Shown: positions 44,769 through 55,032 of the stretch, piece after piece
Layout of the letters: each line of letters begins with the position of its first letter
Numbering within the stretch: the first letter of the stretch is position 1
Origin: Haemophilus sputorum CCUG 13788
GTDB lineage: Bacteria > Pseudomonadota > Gammaproteobacteria > Enterobacterales > Pasteurellaceae
DNA length: 64,000 nucleotides
NCBI RefSeq assembly: GCF_000238795.1
Contig: NZ_AFNK01000078.1
Span: 20,465-84,464, forward strand
Direction of reading: 5' to 3'
Translations under genes and position numbers: made by a program
Notes under the pieces: generated by a model
Database searches by the model: none
Seen by the model: the letters and a program-made list of their open reading frames with translations, nothing else
What the model was told of the DNA's origin: nothing

Positions 44769-45575
44769 TTATTGTGATAATGGACGGAAACCAACCGCAG
44801 CGCCGTGTTCATAACGTAAATCTACATATGCCAATTGTTGTCCTTCCGGCACATTAATTTTAGGGAAAATGGTAACAAAACGATCGATTTTAGGTGTCCA
44901 TTCTCCTCGTCCAAGGCGAAGCTCTACATTATTTGACAATGTAATTGCCCAAGAACCCCGGTTATCCATAGAAAGCGATTTTAAAGATAAATTCCTAGCT
45001 TTTAAATCTGCTTGGATATGATCCCAAGCCGAAAGCACAATTTTACTTTCTTTATCTGGGCCGAATAAAACAGGTAGCCCTGTTTTATCAAAACGATCAA
45101 CAGGCAAGCTAAATACATCGCCTTGTGCTGATAAATATTGGATATTGTTCCAAATAGCAACGGGTTGGTATTCAATTAGCGAAATACTCAAACGATCAGG
45201 ATAGACTTTCCGTACCACCACATCTTTTATCCAAGAAATTGTCAATAACTTATCTTTAACTTCTTGAATATCTTGACCGAAATATCCTTTTAGAGTCGGA
45301 GATTTCGATAAAGTTTCTCGAATATCAGCATTTGTTGTAAATTGCGTTTTATTCGTTAATGCATAAGCTCTAATTGGGGTTCGATCTAACGAATCCAATA
45401 AATTTTGCCAGTTGCTATAAACAATTACCATTAAGGCAAAACATAATAGCATAATCAGTGGCTTAATAGATACCAACCTTTGCGCACGAACTAAAGACTT
45501 TTTAGGTGCTTTCGGCGCCTTTTGGGTATTAAAGCGAACATTTTTATGTTTATTCTTCTTGCCAAAAATTGCCAT
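44769..45575 (-). CDS. ftsQ: Cell division protein FtsQ
   Basis: Bitopic inner-membrane protein of the FtsQLB complex. 268 residues from the ATG at 45575, one base after the ddlB stop; the longer frame start lies within ddlB. Basic cytoplasmic N-terminus, one membrane segment (about residues 41-58), POTRA domain then beta domain with WAITLSN. Translation coupled to ddlB. Confidence 0.93.
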   Translation of the reverse strand: MAIFGKKNKHKNVRFNTQKAPKAPKKSLVRAQRLVSIKPLIMLLCFALMVIVYSNWQNLLDSLDRTPIRAYALTNKTQFTTNADIRETLSKSPTLKGYFGQDIQEVKDKLLTISWIKDVVVRKVYPDRLSISLIEYQPVAIWNNIQYLSAQGDVFSLPVDRFDKTGLPVLFGPDKESKIVLSAWDHIQADLKARNLSLKSLSMDNRGSWAITLSNNVELRLGRGEWTPKIDRFVTIFPKINVPEGQQLAYVDLRYEHGAAVGFRPLSQ

Positions 45576-45576
45576 A

Positions 45577-46488
45577 TTAAGCGCTAAGCTCCAATACCTT
45601 TTCAACTAATTGTTCAAAAGAAAGCCCAACTGTATTTGCTGATTTAGGGAAAATACTATGACTTGTCATACCCGGGCAGGTATTCACTTCTACCAAACGG
45701 AATTGCCCATTCGCATCTTCCATAACATCAATACGGCTCCAACCACGACAACCCACTACATCAAACGCTTGTTTTACAATTTTAGCCACTTCAGCTTGGC
45801 GTTCGTCACTTAATGCTGGTACCACATATTGAGTGTTATCTGAAATATATTTTGCGTGATAGTCATAAAACTCGCCTTCCGGAATCACTTGAACGGCTGG
45901 TAAAACTTCGCCATCTAACACTGGTACAGAGTATTCTGCCCCTGCCAGGAACTCTTCAACTAATACAATATTATCGAATTCTAGCGCAGCTTCAATAGCA
46001 GGTTGCAATTCAGCTTCAGTTTTCACTTTAAACACACCCACGCTTGAACCTTCACTAGAAGGCTTAACAAATACTGGCAAACCTAATTTTGCAATAATTT
46101 CTGAAGAATTGACCGCTTGTCCTTTTTTAATTACGACCATTTCAGCAGTTGGTAAGCCTACTGCTTGCCATAATAATTTAGTACGGAATTTATCTAAAGT
46201 TATTGCTGATGCCATTACACCACAGCCGGTATAAGGAATCCCCATTTGCTCTAGCGCACCTTGTAATACACCATTCTCGCCAATGCCACCATGTAAAATA
46301 TTAAATACACGTTGAATCCCTTTTTCTTTTAATTTTTCAATTGGAAAAAATTTTGTATCAATACCTTCTACATCATAACCAAGGCTTTTTAACGCTTCTG
46401 TTACCGCAGCACCTGAATTTAAAGAAACCTCACGCTCTTGCGATATACCACCGAATAATACGGCAATTTTTTCATTTTTAATGCTCAT
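45577..46488 (-). CDS. ddlB: D-alanine--D-alanine ligase B
   Basis: ATP-grasp ligase making the D-Ala-D-Ala end of peptidoglycan precursors. 303 residues from the ATG at 46488; in-frame upstream start codons lie in an A+T-rich gap. N-terminus [22 protein letters not shown]-grasp segment [11 protein letters not shown], catalytic [15 protein letters not shown]. Between murC and ftsQ. An imperfect inverted uptake pair (46516-46560) lies between it and murC. Confidence 0.96.
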   Translation of the reverse strand: MSIKNEKIAVLFGGISQEREVSLNSGAAVTEALKSLGYDVEGIDTKFFPIEKLKEKGIQRVFNILHGGIGENGVLQGALEQMGIPYTGCGVMASAITLDKFRTKLLWQAVGLPTAEMVVIKKGQAVNSSEIIAKLGLPVFVKPSSEGSSVGVFKVKTEAELQPAIEAALEFDNIVLVEEFLAGAEYSVPVLDGEVLPAVQVIPEGEFYDYHAKYISDNTQYVVPALSDERQAEVAKIVKQAFDVVGCRGWSRIDVMEDANGQFRLVEVNTCPGMTSHSIFPKSANTVGLSFEQLVEKVLELSA

Positions 46489-46567
46489 TTTATCTACTCT
46501 ATTTATATTCTTTCTACAAGCGATGATATTTGTAAAAATATTTGCAAAAGCCACCGCTTGATCATAA

Positions 46568-47995
46568 TTAAGCTTTCCAACTTTCCGCTAAACCACGAGA
46601 AATACGGCTCACACTACCTGCACCTTGCGCTAAAATTAAATCGCCATCTTGAATAATTTGATCTAAAACATCGCCTAATTGTTCCGTATCCGAAACTAAA
46701 ATTGGATCAACTTTACCCAAGTTACGAATTGAACGACAAAGTGATTTACTGTCTGCACCAACAATTGGCGCCTCGCCTGCGGCGTAAACTTCTAACATCA
46801 CTAATGCATCAACTTGTGATAAAACTTGTACAAAATCATCAAATAAATCGCGAGTTCTCGAATATCGATGAGGTTGGAATACCATGACCACACGTTTACC
46901 TTCCCAGCCTTGACGTGCTGCTTTAATCGTCACATCAACTTCCGTTGGATGATGACCATAGTCATCAACTAACATCACTTTACCATTCGGGCGAATAAAT
47001 GAACCAAGTTGGTCAAAGCGTCTGCCTGCACCTTGGAAATCTGCTAATGCAGCTAAAATTGCTTCATTTTCAATGCCTTCTTCTTTTGCTACAGCTAATG
47101 CTGCGGTAGCATTTAATGCATTATGTTTCCCCGGAACATTTAATAACACATCAATACGCTCGCCGGTTGGACAAACAACCGTATAATGCCCTTGGAAACC
47201 CGTTTGTTGGTAATCTTCAATTCGATAATCTGCTTTTTCACTAAAGCCATATGTCATCACTTGGCGACCAACTTGCGGAGCAATTTCCATTACAGTTTCA
47301 TCATCGGCACACATGACGGCTAAACCATAGAATGGCAAGTTGCGTAAAAATTTAACGTAAGTCGCTTTCATTTTCTCAAAATCGCCGCCATAAGTATCCA
47401 TGTGATCTGGCTCAATATTTGTCACAACTGAAACCATCGGTTGCAAATGCAAGAAAGAGGCATCACTTTCATCAGCTTCGGCAATAAGATAACGACTTGC
47501 CCCTAGGTGCGCATTTTTACCAGCAGATTTAACCAAGCCGCCATTAACGAATGTTGGATCTAATTTTGCTTCAGTATAAATCATCGAAATCATTGCCGTG
47601 GTCGTCGTTTTACCATGCGTACCTGCAACTGCAATACCATGACGGAATCGCATAATCTCTGCCAACATTTGCGCTCGTTGAATCACCGGAATTCTCGCGG
47701 CTTTTGCTGCAGCCACTTCTGGGTTTGAATCATCAATGGCACTTGAAGCAACAACTACGCTTGCCCCTTGAGTATTTTCTGCTGCATGTCCAATAAATAC
47801 TGTCGCACCCGCTTTTGCTAAACGTTGTGTCACTGCACTTTCCGCAATATCAGAACCTGAAATTTTATAGCCTTCATTTAATAAAACCTCAGCAATACCA
47901 GACATCCCAGCACCACCGATACCAATAAAATGAATTTGGTTAACACGGCGCATTTCAGGCACCAACTTTTTAATTTTATCTTGGAAATTTTGCAT
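46568..47995 (-). CDS. murC: UDP-N-acetylmuramate--L-alanine ligase
   Basis: Adds the first residue of the stem peptide. 475 residues from the ATG at 47995, with AAGGA upstream; an ATG 18 bases earlier overlaps that ribosome site. UDP-binding loop [17 protein letters not shown] loop [12 protein letters not shown], and [10 protein letters not shown]. In dcw order after murG. Confidence 0.97.
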   Translation of the reverse strand: MQNFQDKIKKLVPEMRRVNQIHFIGIGGAGMSGIAEVLLNEGYKISGSDIAESAVTQRLAKAGATVFIGHAAENTQGASVVVASSAIDDSNPEVAAAKAARIPVIQRAQMLAEIMRFRHGIAVAGTHGKTTTTAMISMIYTEAKLDPTFVNGGLVKSAGKNAHLGASRYLIAEADESDASFLHLQPMVSVVTNIEPDHMDTYGGDFEKMKATYVKFLRNLPFYGLAVMCADDETVMEIAPQVGRQVMTYGFSEKADYRIEDYQQTGFQGHYTVVCPTGERIDVLLNVPGKHNALNATAALAVAKEEGIENEAILAALADFQGAGRRFDQLGSFIRPNGKVMLVDDYGHHPTEVDVTIKAARQGWEGKRVVMVFQPHRYSRTRDLFDDFVQVLSQVDALVMLEVYAAGEAPIVGADSKSLCRSIRNLGKVDPILVSDTEQLGDVLDQIIQDGDLILAQGAGSVSRISRGLAESWKA

Positions 47996-48030
47996 GATTG
48001 AATTCCTTACCATTTTAAGATTTTGCTTGA

Positions 48031-49086
48031 TTATTTCGCTTCTTCAATAATGACCTGTGCAACACGCGCCGCTGCCATTGGCGTTGATTTTTCTCTTGCA
48101 CGCATTGCCATTTCTAATAATTTAGATCTATCTGCAATTAAAGGCGCGAGCGCTGCATATAAATTTTCTGGGGTAAAATCTGGTTGTTCAATAATAATTG
48201 CCGCACTGGCATCCGCTAAGTATGTTGCATTTAAATATTGCTGACGATCTTTATGCTGGAATGGCACAAAAATAGCTGGTAAGCCTGCGGCCGCAATTTC
48301 ACAAACCGTTAAAGCGCCCGAACGACAAATCACTAAATCTGCCCACGCATAAGCAGCTGCCATGTCGTCAATAAATTCAGCCGCCATACCATTACCAGTT
48401 CGTTGATAAATCTCTTCAACACCAGCTAAATTACCCCGTCCGACTTGATGGCTCACAAAAACATTTGCTCCTAATGCTGCTACAACTTGGGGAACCGTTT
48501 GGTTAATGACTCTTGCCCCTTGGCTTCCGCCCATCACTAAAATGTTAATAGGATAACCACGCTCAGCAAAACGCTCCATTGGTGAGGGTAAAGCGGAAAG
48601 ATCAGCTCGAACTGGATTTCCGACTACTTCAGCATCTTTAAACGCTGTCGGAAAGGCTTGTAATACGCGACGAGCAATTTTGGCTAACCAAACATTCGTT
48701 AAACCTGCTACGGCGTTTTGCTCGTGTAAAATAACTGGCACACCACAAAGTTTTGCCGCAATTCCACCTGGGCCAGAAACATAACCGCCCATGCCCAATA
48801 CCGCATCTGGCTGATATTGTTTAATGATTTTACGAGCTTGTAATACGGCTTTAAAAATCGCAAAAGGGGCTTTTAATAAAGCGCCTAATCCTTTACCACG
48901 AATACCTGAAATCTCAATAAATTCAATAGGAATACCATGTTTAGGCACAAGATCCGCTTCCATCCGATCTTTGGTGCCTAACCAGCGAATATCCCAACCT
49001 TGTGCTTGCAAAGCTTGTGCCACAGCAATGGCAGGGAAAACGTGTCCACCAGTACCACCTGCCATAACTAATAATTTTTTTGCCAT
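48031..49086 (-). CDS. murG: Lipid II synthase MurG (GlcNAc transferase)
   Basis: Peripheral membrane GT28 enzyme that adds GlcNAc to lipid I. 351 residues. N-terminal [14 protein letters not shown], membrane-facing [15 protein letters not shown], acceptor loop [14 protein letters not shown], and donor loops [10 protein letters not shown] and [13 protein letters not shown]. It follows ftsW after a gap with a strong hairpin, so it may use its own promoter. Confidence 0.97.
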   Translation of the reverse strand: MAKKLLVMAGGTGGHVFPAIAVAQALQAQGWDIRWLGTKDRMEADLVPKHGIPIEFIEISGIRGKGLGALLKAPFAIFKAVLQARKIIKQYQPDAVLGMGGYVSGPGGIAAKLCGVPVILHEQNAVAGLTNVWLAKIARRVLQAFPTAFKDAEVVGNPVRADLSALPSPMERFAERGYPINILVMGGSQGARVINQTVPQVVAALGANVFVSHQVGRGNLAGVEEIYQRTGNGMAAEFIDDMAAAYAWADLVICRSGALTVCEIAAAGLPAIFVPFQHKDRQQYLNATYLADASAAIIIEQPDFTPENLYAALAPLIADRSKLLEMAMRAREKSTPMAAARVAQVIIEEAK

Positions 49087-49172
49087 TTGTTATTCTCTTT
49101 TTCTTGCACGATGCCTTTTTTAGGCAAATTCGTCATATTGTACAGGAAAATTGTATTTTTCGGAAAAAGAAA

Positions 49173-49200
49173 AGCGGTTTGTTTTTGTAAACAAACCGCT
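49173..49200 (-). terminator. Strong hairpin between ftsW and murG
   Basis: A perfect 12-bp stem AGCGGTTTGTTT / AAACAAACCGCT (49173-49184, 49189-49200) with a 4-base loop. On the minus strand it comes 4 bases after the ftsW stop and is followed by TTTTCTTTTTCC, all features of an intrinsic terminator inside the dcw cluster. Confidence 0.75.
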
Positions 49201-49204
49201 AATT

Positions 49205-50386
49205 TTATTCATTTTCTTTCAAGTGCGCATGCCCTATTCGCATTAGACGATTCTCATGATCGATCCGTAACAAAATTGCAATCGCCATCGACATAATCAC
49301 TAAACTCGATCCACCATAACTCACTAATGGGAAGGTCAATCCTTTCGTTGGCAGGAAGCCAGAAGCTACGCCTAAATTTACAAAGCCTTGTAAGAAAATC
49401 CAAATTGCAATGCCAAAAGCACAAAAACCTTTAAAACGTTCATCTATTAACAAAGATTCTCGGCTAATTTTTAACGCCCGAACAGTTAGCAAAATAAGTA
49501 GAATAATCACCGCAATAATGCCAACAAATCCAAATTCTTCGCCAATTACCGCCATGACAAAGTCAGTATGGGCTTCAGGTAAATATTCCAATTTTTGAAC
49601 AGAATTGCCTAATCCTTGCCCCCAGAATTCTCCTTGCCCAAATGCCATTTGAGAATTCGATAATTGGAAACCATCTCCATAAGCATCCGCAAAGGGATCC
49701 ATAAATGAGGTCATTCGCTTCATTCGATAATCAGAAGTCACAATGAGTCCCATAAAGAGCATAACTGCCACAATCATCAAGAAAACAAATTGGCGAATCT
49801 TTGCCCCCATAATAAATAGCATGGAAAACGTGAGCACAACCAATACAAAGGTACTGCCTAAATCTGGCTGGCTAAGCAATAACACACCAAAAATAGCCAG
49901 CACCATTGCTGGGCGTAGGAAACCCCAGTTTTGTTGACGAATTTCATCAAATTTTCGCACATAGAAACTAGAGAAATAACAAATTATCGCCAGTTTCGCT
50001 AATTCTGCTGGCTGGAAATTCATAATTCCTAATGGAATCCAACGTTTTGCTCCATTGATTTCACGCCCAACGCCTAGTACTAAAATCAAAAAGAAAATAG
50101 AAATGGCTAATAAATAGACATTGTATTTTTCCCATGTTTCAATTTTAATCTGGACGAAAAACGCACACGCAATAATCGATGCAATAACGTAGCCACCATC
50201 ACGCAACGCAAAATAAAACGGGTCATCATTTAAACGGGTACTAACAGGAATAGAGGCAGATGTTACCATCACAAACCCAAGCACCAATAGGCTTAAAAAC
50301 AACCAAACCAAACTACGGTCATATAATGCCGTTGTTGAGGTCAAACGCGTCCACTCTACCCACTCATTTTTTATTTTTTCTAACAT
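49205..50386 (-). CDS. ftsW: Septal peptidoglycan polymerase FtsW (SEDS)
   Basis: Ten-segment inner-membrane glycosyltransferase working with FtsI. 393 residues from the ATG at 50386, which overlaps the murD TGA by one base. SEDS features: GREINGAKRWIPLGIMNFQPAE, the extracytoplasmic loop with AHTDFVMAVIGEE carrying the catalytic Asp region, and LPTKGLTFPLVSYGGSS near the end. The ORF can be extended by one TTG codon. An uptake core spans the murD/ftsW junction. Confidence 0.95.
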   Translation of the reverse strand: MLEKIKNEWVEWTRLTSTTALYDRSLVWLFLSLLVLGFVMVTSASIPVSTRLNDDPFYFALRDGGYVIASIIACAFFVQIKIETWEKYNVYLLAISIFFLILVLGVGREINGAKRWIPLGIMNFQPAELAKLAIICYFSSFYVRKFDEIRQQNWGFLRPAMVLAIFGVLLLSQPDLGSTFVLVVLTFSMLFIMGAKIRQFVFLMIVAVMLFMGLIVTSDYRMKRMTSFMDPFADAYGDGFQLSNSQMAFGQGEFWGQGLGNSVQKLEYLPEAHTDFVMAVIGEEFGFVGIIAVIILLILLTVRALKISRESLLIDERFKGFCAFGIAIWIFLQGFVNLGVASGFLPTKGLTFPLVSYGGSSLVIMSMAIAILLRIDHENRLMRIGHAHLKENE

Positions 50387-51687
50387 CAAGCGGTCGTTTC
50401 CTGTGCTAATTTTACAAATTCTGTTCCACGTTCTTCAAAGTTTTTAAACTGATCTAAACTTGCACAAGCTGGAGAAAGCAACACCATATCGCCCGATTTT
50501 AATTTTGGACGAATAGCAGCAACCGCTTCATACATCGTTTCAACCAACACACTTTGTGAAGAAAGTTTGGCTAATTCAGCGCCATCTTGCCCGAAGCAAT
50601 AGCAAACGATATTCGGTTTATTCACTAATGGTTTTAATTCTGAAAAATCAGCTGCTTTACCATCGCCACCTAATAATAAATAAAGTGTGCCTGCCACTTC
50701 TAAACCATTAAGCGCTGCCACTGTACTGCCCACATTAGTCGCTTTGGAATCGTTCACCCAACGCACGCCATCATGCGTTGGTACAGCTTGGAAACGATGA
50801 TCTAACCCACCATAAACTTGCAGTGCTTTCACAATACCTTCGCGGGGAATACCCGCCGCATCAGCCAACGCCATTGCAGCTAACGCATTCATCTCATTGT
50901 GACGCCCACGAATTAACATCTGTTTTGTCCCAATAATCGCCGTCTCTTCTGCATAAAGTACGCCATTTCGCAAGCTATATTCTGCATTGTGTTCTGCAAA
51001 ACGAATCAATTTTTTAACCGCTTGTTCAGGATACGTTTGGGGATCTTCGCCATTCACAATGACGTTTTCTGCATTGTTATAAATTTTAAGTTTTGCTGCA
51101 CGATAATCTGCAAACGAATCATATCTATCCATATGATCCTCACTCACATTCAGTACGGTTGCCGCAACCGCTTTGAGTGAAGAAGTCGTTTCAAGTTGGA
51201 AGCTTGAAAGCTCTAATACATAAAGCGCATAATCACCATTTAACAAGCTTAATGCAGGCACGCCGATATTGCCGCCCATTCCGACTTTAATACCCGCTTG
51301 CTTTGCCATCTCAGTTACTAATGTTGTGACTGTACTCTTACCATTTGAACCTGTGATGGCAATAATTGGTGCAGTTGCCTCACGGCAGAACAGCTCAATA
51401 TCGCCCACCACTTCTACGCCTGCGTTAATCGCTTGCTGAATTTCAGGCGTTGCCAATGCAAGCCCTGGACTAATCACGATTAAATCGGAATTGAGTAGCC
51501 ACTCAAGATTTAATCCGCCTGTATGTAATGGAATTTCTTTGGATAATTGTTCGATTCCAGCCGGTTTCTCACGGGTATCAATCACCTGTACTTTCGCATT
51601 TTTATCTGCAAAAAAATCGACACAAGATAAGCCCGTTTTGCCCAAGCCTATAATCGTTACTGTTTTATTTTCGTATTGATTTTGCAT
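50386..51687 (-). CDS. murD: UDP-N-acetylmuramoyl-L-alanine--D-glutamate ligase
   Basis: 433-residue Mur ligase. GLGKTGLS (14-21) binds [16 protein letters not shown] is the ATP loop, and [13 protein letters not shown] and [11 protein letters not shown] are family blocks. In the dcw order it should follow mraY directly; here a small pseudogene and a hairpin intervene. Its last codons form part of an uptake sequence. Confidence 0.97.
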   Translation of the reverse strand: MQNQYENKTVTIIGLGKTGLSCVDFFADKNAKVQVIDTREKPAGIEQLSKEIPLHTGGLNLEWLLNSDLIVISPGLALATPEIQQAINAGVEVVGDIELFCREATAPIIAITGSNGKSTVTTLVTEMAKQAGIKVGMGGNIGVPALSLLNGDYALYVLELSSFQLETTSSLKAVAATVLNVSEDHMDRYDSFADYRAAKLKIYNNAENVIVNGEDPQTYPEQAVKKLIRFAEHNAEYSLRNGVLYAEETAIIGTKQMLIRGRHNEMNALAAMALADAAGIPREGIVKALQVYGGLDHRFQAVPTHDGVRWVNDSKATNVGSTVAALNGLEVAGTLYLLLGGDGKAADFSELKPLVNKPNIVCYCFGQDGAELAKLSSQSVLVETMYEAVAAIRPKLKSGDMVLLSPACASLDQFKNFEERGTEFVKLAQETTA

Positions 51688-51749
51688 TTTTTATTCTCTT
51701 TTTGTTGTCTTACTTTCCCAACTATCCGCAAGCTAAGGAGTATAAATAA

Positions 51750-52181
51750 CTATCTCTGCGGGCTTGTGTTTTTAGCAGGAATAAACGATTTCCAAGCTAG
51801 TTTTGAAGGTTCAATCGCTAAATCCGCCAAAACGTCATGCGTATTAAGATAACGAGCAGCAGGTAAGCCTCTTACACAAATTTTTTGCCATGCTTTGGGA
51901 ATACGAATTTCTGCATATTCAGAGAAAGTAATTAAATATCTGCCTTCATATTGCCCATCTAACATTTTTTGAAATCCCGCCACTTTAGCCATGAAAAAGG
52001 CTGTGCCTTGTGGGATATTTTTGTCTGATACTGCCCAATCTTTGGTGTAATTTTTACAAGCAATCAAGTATTCTACTTGTTGAAGAGAAGAAGCGCCTAA
52101 TTTCTAATATCCCGATCCGCCTTCCGCAATCATCATATTTAAATCAACACCTGTATAAACTAAAAGCGTTTTATTCTTCAT
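51750..52181 (-). pseudogene. Unknown small gene with in-frame TAG, inside the dcw cluster
   Basis: A 143-codon frame starts at the ATG at 52181 (AAGGATATGTA upstream) and is broken at codon 26 by TAG (52106-52104). The context GGSGY-stop-KLGASS fits a TGG-to-TAG change. The remaining 118 codons run on undisturbed, with YLIACKNYTKDWAVSD and PKAWQKICVRGLPAARYLN. I recognise no family. It sits between mraY and murD, which are normally adjacent. The good ribosome site and long intact remainder argue for recent inactivation or a sequencing error. Confidence 0.7.
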
Positions 52182-52265
52182 TACATATCCTTTTGCAAAC
52201 GTTTTGCTAAATCTGCCCGCTTGTTTTTCACATCGTTATGGCTAACTGTTTATTCATTGATAAAA

Positions 52266-52318
52266 TAGGCTTTATCCCACCTTTGATTTTTCATCATATT
52301 TTGGTGGAAAAAAGCCTA
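52266..52318 (-). terminator. Long hairpin after mraY
   Basis: TAGGCTTT (52266-52273) with AAAGCCTA (52311-52318), and inner CCACC/GGTGG. On the minus strand it follows the mraY stop and ends in ATTTTATC. It may terminate or attenuate transcription before the inserted pseudogene. Confidence 0.5.
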
Positions 52319-52329
52319 CTCAACTGACC

Positions 52330-53412
52330 TTAACGTAATTTCAATGTTACCAAGCCAATTAACACCAGCATTAAAGTAATAATCCAGAAACGAACAATAA
52401 CACGTGGCTCTGGCCAACCTTTTAATTCAAAGTGGTGATGAATTGGTGCCATGCGGAAAATACGTTTTTGACGAAGTTTATAAGATCCTACTTGGAGAAT
52501 AACGGATAAGGCTTCTACCACAAACACGCCACCCATAATCACGAGCAATAATTCTTGGCGAACCAATACCGCTATCGTGCCTAATGCACCGCCTAATGAG
52601 AGTGAGCCAACATCTCCCATAAATACTTGGGCAGGGTAGGTGTTGTACCATAAGAAACCCAAACCTGCGCCCACAATAGCGGTACATAAAATCACGAGTT
52701 CACCTGCGTTTTGTACGAACGGAATATGTAAGTATTGAGCGAAATTGTAATTCCCCGTTGCCCACGCGATTAAGGCGAATGCACTTGCCACCATAATGGT
52801 TGGCACGATTGCCAAACCATCTAAACCGTCCGTGAGGTTAACCGCATTACTGGTCCCCACAATCACAAAATAAGAAAGAATAACAAAGAAAATGCCAAGC
52901 TGTGGCATGAACTCTTTAAAGAACGGCACAACTAATTGGGTTGATGCAGTATCTTTTCCGACTGCATAAATGCCAAATACCGCAATTAAAGCAATCACAG
53001 ACAACCAAAAGTATTTCCAACGTGCGATCAAACCATCTGTATTTTTACGTTTGATTTTCCAATAATCGTCCACAAAACCGACGATCCCATAACCAAATAA
53101 AACAAACAACACAAACCAAACATAACTGTTGCGTAAATCTGCCCAAAGCACAGTACTAATACCAATAGAGGCTAAAATCATCACACCGCCCATCGTTGGT
53201 GTGCCGCGTTTTTTGAAGTGGCTTTCAGGCCCATCATTACGTACTTCTTGCCCGAATTTTAATACTTGTAAACGGCGAATAACAGTCGGCCCAATCCATA
53301 ATCCAATGCCAAGAGCAGTCAATAACGCCATAATGGCACGGAAAGTAATATAAGAAACGACATTAAACGCCGTATTAAACTGAACAAGATATTCAGCAAG
53401 CCAAACTAGCAT
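52330..53412 (-). CDS. mraY: Phospho-N-acetylmuramoyl-pentapeptide transferase
   Basis: Ten-segment inner-membrane enzyme making lipid I from undecaprenyl phosphate. 360 residues (same as E. coli). Conserved cytoplasmic loops: [20 protein letters not shown] with the DD pair, [22 protein letters not shown], and [15 protein letters not shown]. 9 bases after murF. Confidence 0.97.
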   Translation of the reverse strand: MLVWLAEYLVQFNTAFNVVSYITFRAIMALLTALGIGLWIGPTVIRRLQVLKFGQEVRNDGPESHFKKRGTPTMGGVMILASIGISTVLWADLRNSYVWFVLFVLFGYGIVGFVDDYWKIKRKNTDGLIARWKYFWLSVIALIAVFGIYAVGKDTASTQLVVPFFKEFMPQLGIFFVILSYFVIVGTSNAVNLTDGLDGLAIVPTIMVASAFALIAWATGNYNFAQYLHIPFVQNAGELVILCTAIVGAGLGFLWYNTYPAQVFMGDVGSLSLGGALGTIAVLVRQELLLVIMGGVFVVEALSVILQVGSYKLRQKRIFRMAPIHHHFELKGWPEPRVIVRFWIITLMLVLIGLVTLKLR

Positions 53413-53421
53413 AATAAATCC

Positions 53422-54816
53422 TTAAAATTGAATATGAAAAGCACGGCATAAATCCGCAATCAAAGTTTCCATTTTTTGGCTACGAGAGCCTTTTGCCAAT
53501 AAAACAAGCGGTTGTTTTTCTGCAATTTTTTGCGAAATAATCGGTAACAAGAAATCGCTCATGGTTTGCTTGTCGGTAAAATGATGTTGTGCATTAGCAC
53601 TAATTACTGCACTTTCTTTGCCAAAAGAGACGATTAAATCTAACCCTGCCTGTTGCGCAAAATCTGCAACTTCTTGATGACATTGCGCACTCTCATTGCC
53701 AAGCTCCGCCATATCACCTACCGCAAAAATACGAAATGCTGGATAATTTTTCAGCACAGAAATCGCTGATTTCATCGAATCAACATTCGCATTGTAAGTA
53801 TCATCAATCAGCAAACAGTGCTCGTTAATTTCAACAGGATATAAACGTCCTTTCACTTGTGAGCGCTGTTCAAGCCCAGCTTTAACATCCGCTAAACTTG
53901 CGCCAACTGCCATCGCTAACGAGGTTGCCGCTAGAGCATTAGAAACATTATGTGCGCCTAAATAAGGCAAATTGATTTCAATTTCCTCTTCAAAGGCATG
54001 CAAAATGAAAGTTGAGCCGTTCAAATTAAGTGAGACGTTTTCTGCCCAAAAATCCGCATAAGAATCTTGGTCTGAACCGGTATAGCTAAAAGATTGCAAT
54101 TCATGATCACCAATTTCTTTACGCCATTGCGGATAATAAAAAGCTTGGTTAATAATCGCTTTACCGTTTTCTTTGAGACCTCGATAAATTTCGCCTTTCG
54201 CAGCCGCAACGCCTTCAATCGACCCAAAGCCCTCTAAGTGAGCAGAGGCGACATTATTCACTAAGCAAGCATCGGGTTGTGCAATTGCAGTAGTATAAGC
54301 AATTTCGCCGATATGATTTGCACCAAGTTCGATAACTGCAAATTTATGTTGTTCTGTTAGGCGTAATAAAGTCATCGGCACGCCTAAATCATTGTTCAGA
54401 TTGCCGAAAGTATAAAGCACGTCCTCTTCACAAGCGGCTGTTTTTTGCAAGATTTTTGCAGTCATCTCTTTCACGGTTGTTTTACCCGATGAGCCCGTCA
54501 TGGCAACCGTTTTAGGATTCAATGTGCTTTTTAGCCATTTCGCTAATTGACCTAAAGCTAATCGCGTATCTGCCACAATAATTTGCGGCACCGCAATCGG
54601 CAATTCACGTTCAACAACGAGTGCTACACAGCCTTGCTCAACAGCTTTTTCTGCATAATCATGTGCATCAAATTTTTCGCCTTTTAATGCAAAAAACAAG
54701 CCATTTTCGACCGCTTGTCGCGTATCAGTACTGACTGTCGATACCGTTACATTACCATCACCAAACAGCCTTGCATGAAGGATTTCGGCGATTTGTTGGG
54801 TTGTTTGTTTTATCAT
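53422..54816 (-). CDS. murF: UDP-MurNAc-tripeptide--D-Ala-D-Ala ligase
   Basis: 464-residue Mur ligase that completes the pentapeptide. ATP loop AMTGSSGKTTVKEM, ELGANHIGEI, and NDTYNAN-type block DDTYNANVDSMKSA. Its ribosome site AGGAGG is the best in the cluster. 216 bases containing an inverted-repeat element separate it from murE, a gap that is normally only a few bases or an overlap. Confidence 0.97.
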   Translation of the reverse strand: MIKQTTQQIAEILHARLFGDGNVTVSTVSTDTRQAVENGLFFALKGEKFDAHDYAEKAVEQGCVALVVERELPIAVPQIIVADTRLALGQLAKWLKSTLNPKTVAMTGSSGKTTVKEMTAKILQKTAACEEDVLYTFGNLNNDLGVPMTLLRLTEQHKFAVIELGANHIGEIAYTTAIAQPDACLVNNVASAHLEGFGSIEGVAAAKGEIYRGLKENGKAIINQAFYYPQWRKEIGDHELQSFSYTGSDQDSYADFWAENVSLNLNGSTFILHAFEEEIEINLPYLGAHNVSNALAATSLAMAVGASLADVKAGLEQRSQVKGRLYPVEINEHCLLIDDTYNANVDSMKSAISVLKNYPAFRIFAVGDMAELGNESAQCHQEVADFAQQAGLDLIVSFGKESAVISANAQHHFTDKQTMSDFLLPIISQKIAEKQPLVLLAKGSRSQKMETLIADLCRAFHIQF

Positions 54817-54906
54817 TATTTTCCTCCTAGGATTGTTACCCTAGGTTACGCATAAATTATGCCCCGCTGGGGCAGCTATTTTCTTCATTAAAATTCGATG
54901 CTTAGA

Positions 54907-55031
54907 GATCATCCCCTCTTTAGCAAAGAGGGGAGGGGGAGATTTGGCAGAAGTAAAAACGGAGTCCATACGAAAAATAAACATCGTAATCAAATCTCCC
55001 CTAACCCCTATTTTCTAAAGAGGGGGATCTC
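54907..55031. mobile_element. MITE-like inverted-repeat element between murE and murF
   Basis: About 125 bases with imperfect 40-bp terminal inverted repeats. The left end (54907-54946) contains CCCCTCTTTAGCAAAGAGGGG-like and GGGGGAGATTTG blocks, and the right end (54991-55031) is CAAATCTCCCCT followed by CTAAAGAGGGGGATC. The core of about 44 bases is A-rich and non-coding. It begins at the murE stop codon. No transposase is encoded; similar short repeats are scattered in Pasteurellaceae genomes, but copy number cannot be judged here. Confidence 0.7.
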
Positions 55032-55032
55032 C

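Noticed and set aside
52194..52206. GCAAACGTTTTGC resembles a PurR operator
   Set aside because: The right half has one T too many for the GCAAACGTTTGC dyad, and the T/A context is that of a decayed uptake sequence followed by CCCGCTTGT; no purine gene is near.
54828..54846. CCTAGG-N-CCTAGG direct palindromes and GCCCC-GCT-GGGGC hairpin upstream of murF
   Set aside because: Short elements just outside the MITE-like repeat; the first includes the AGGAGG ribosome site and there is no evidence for a separate function.
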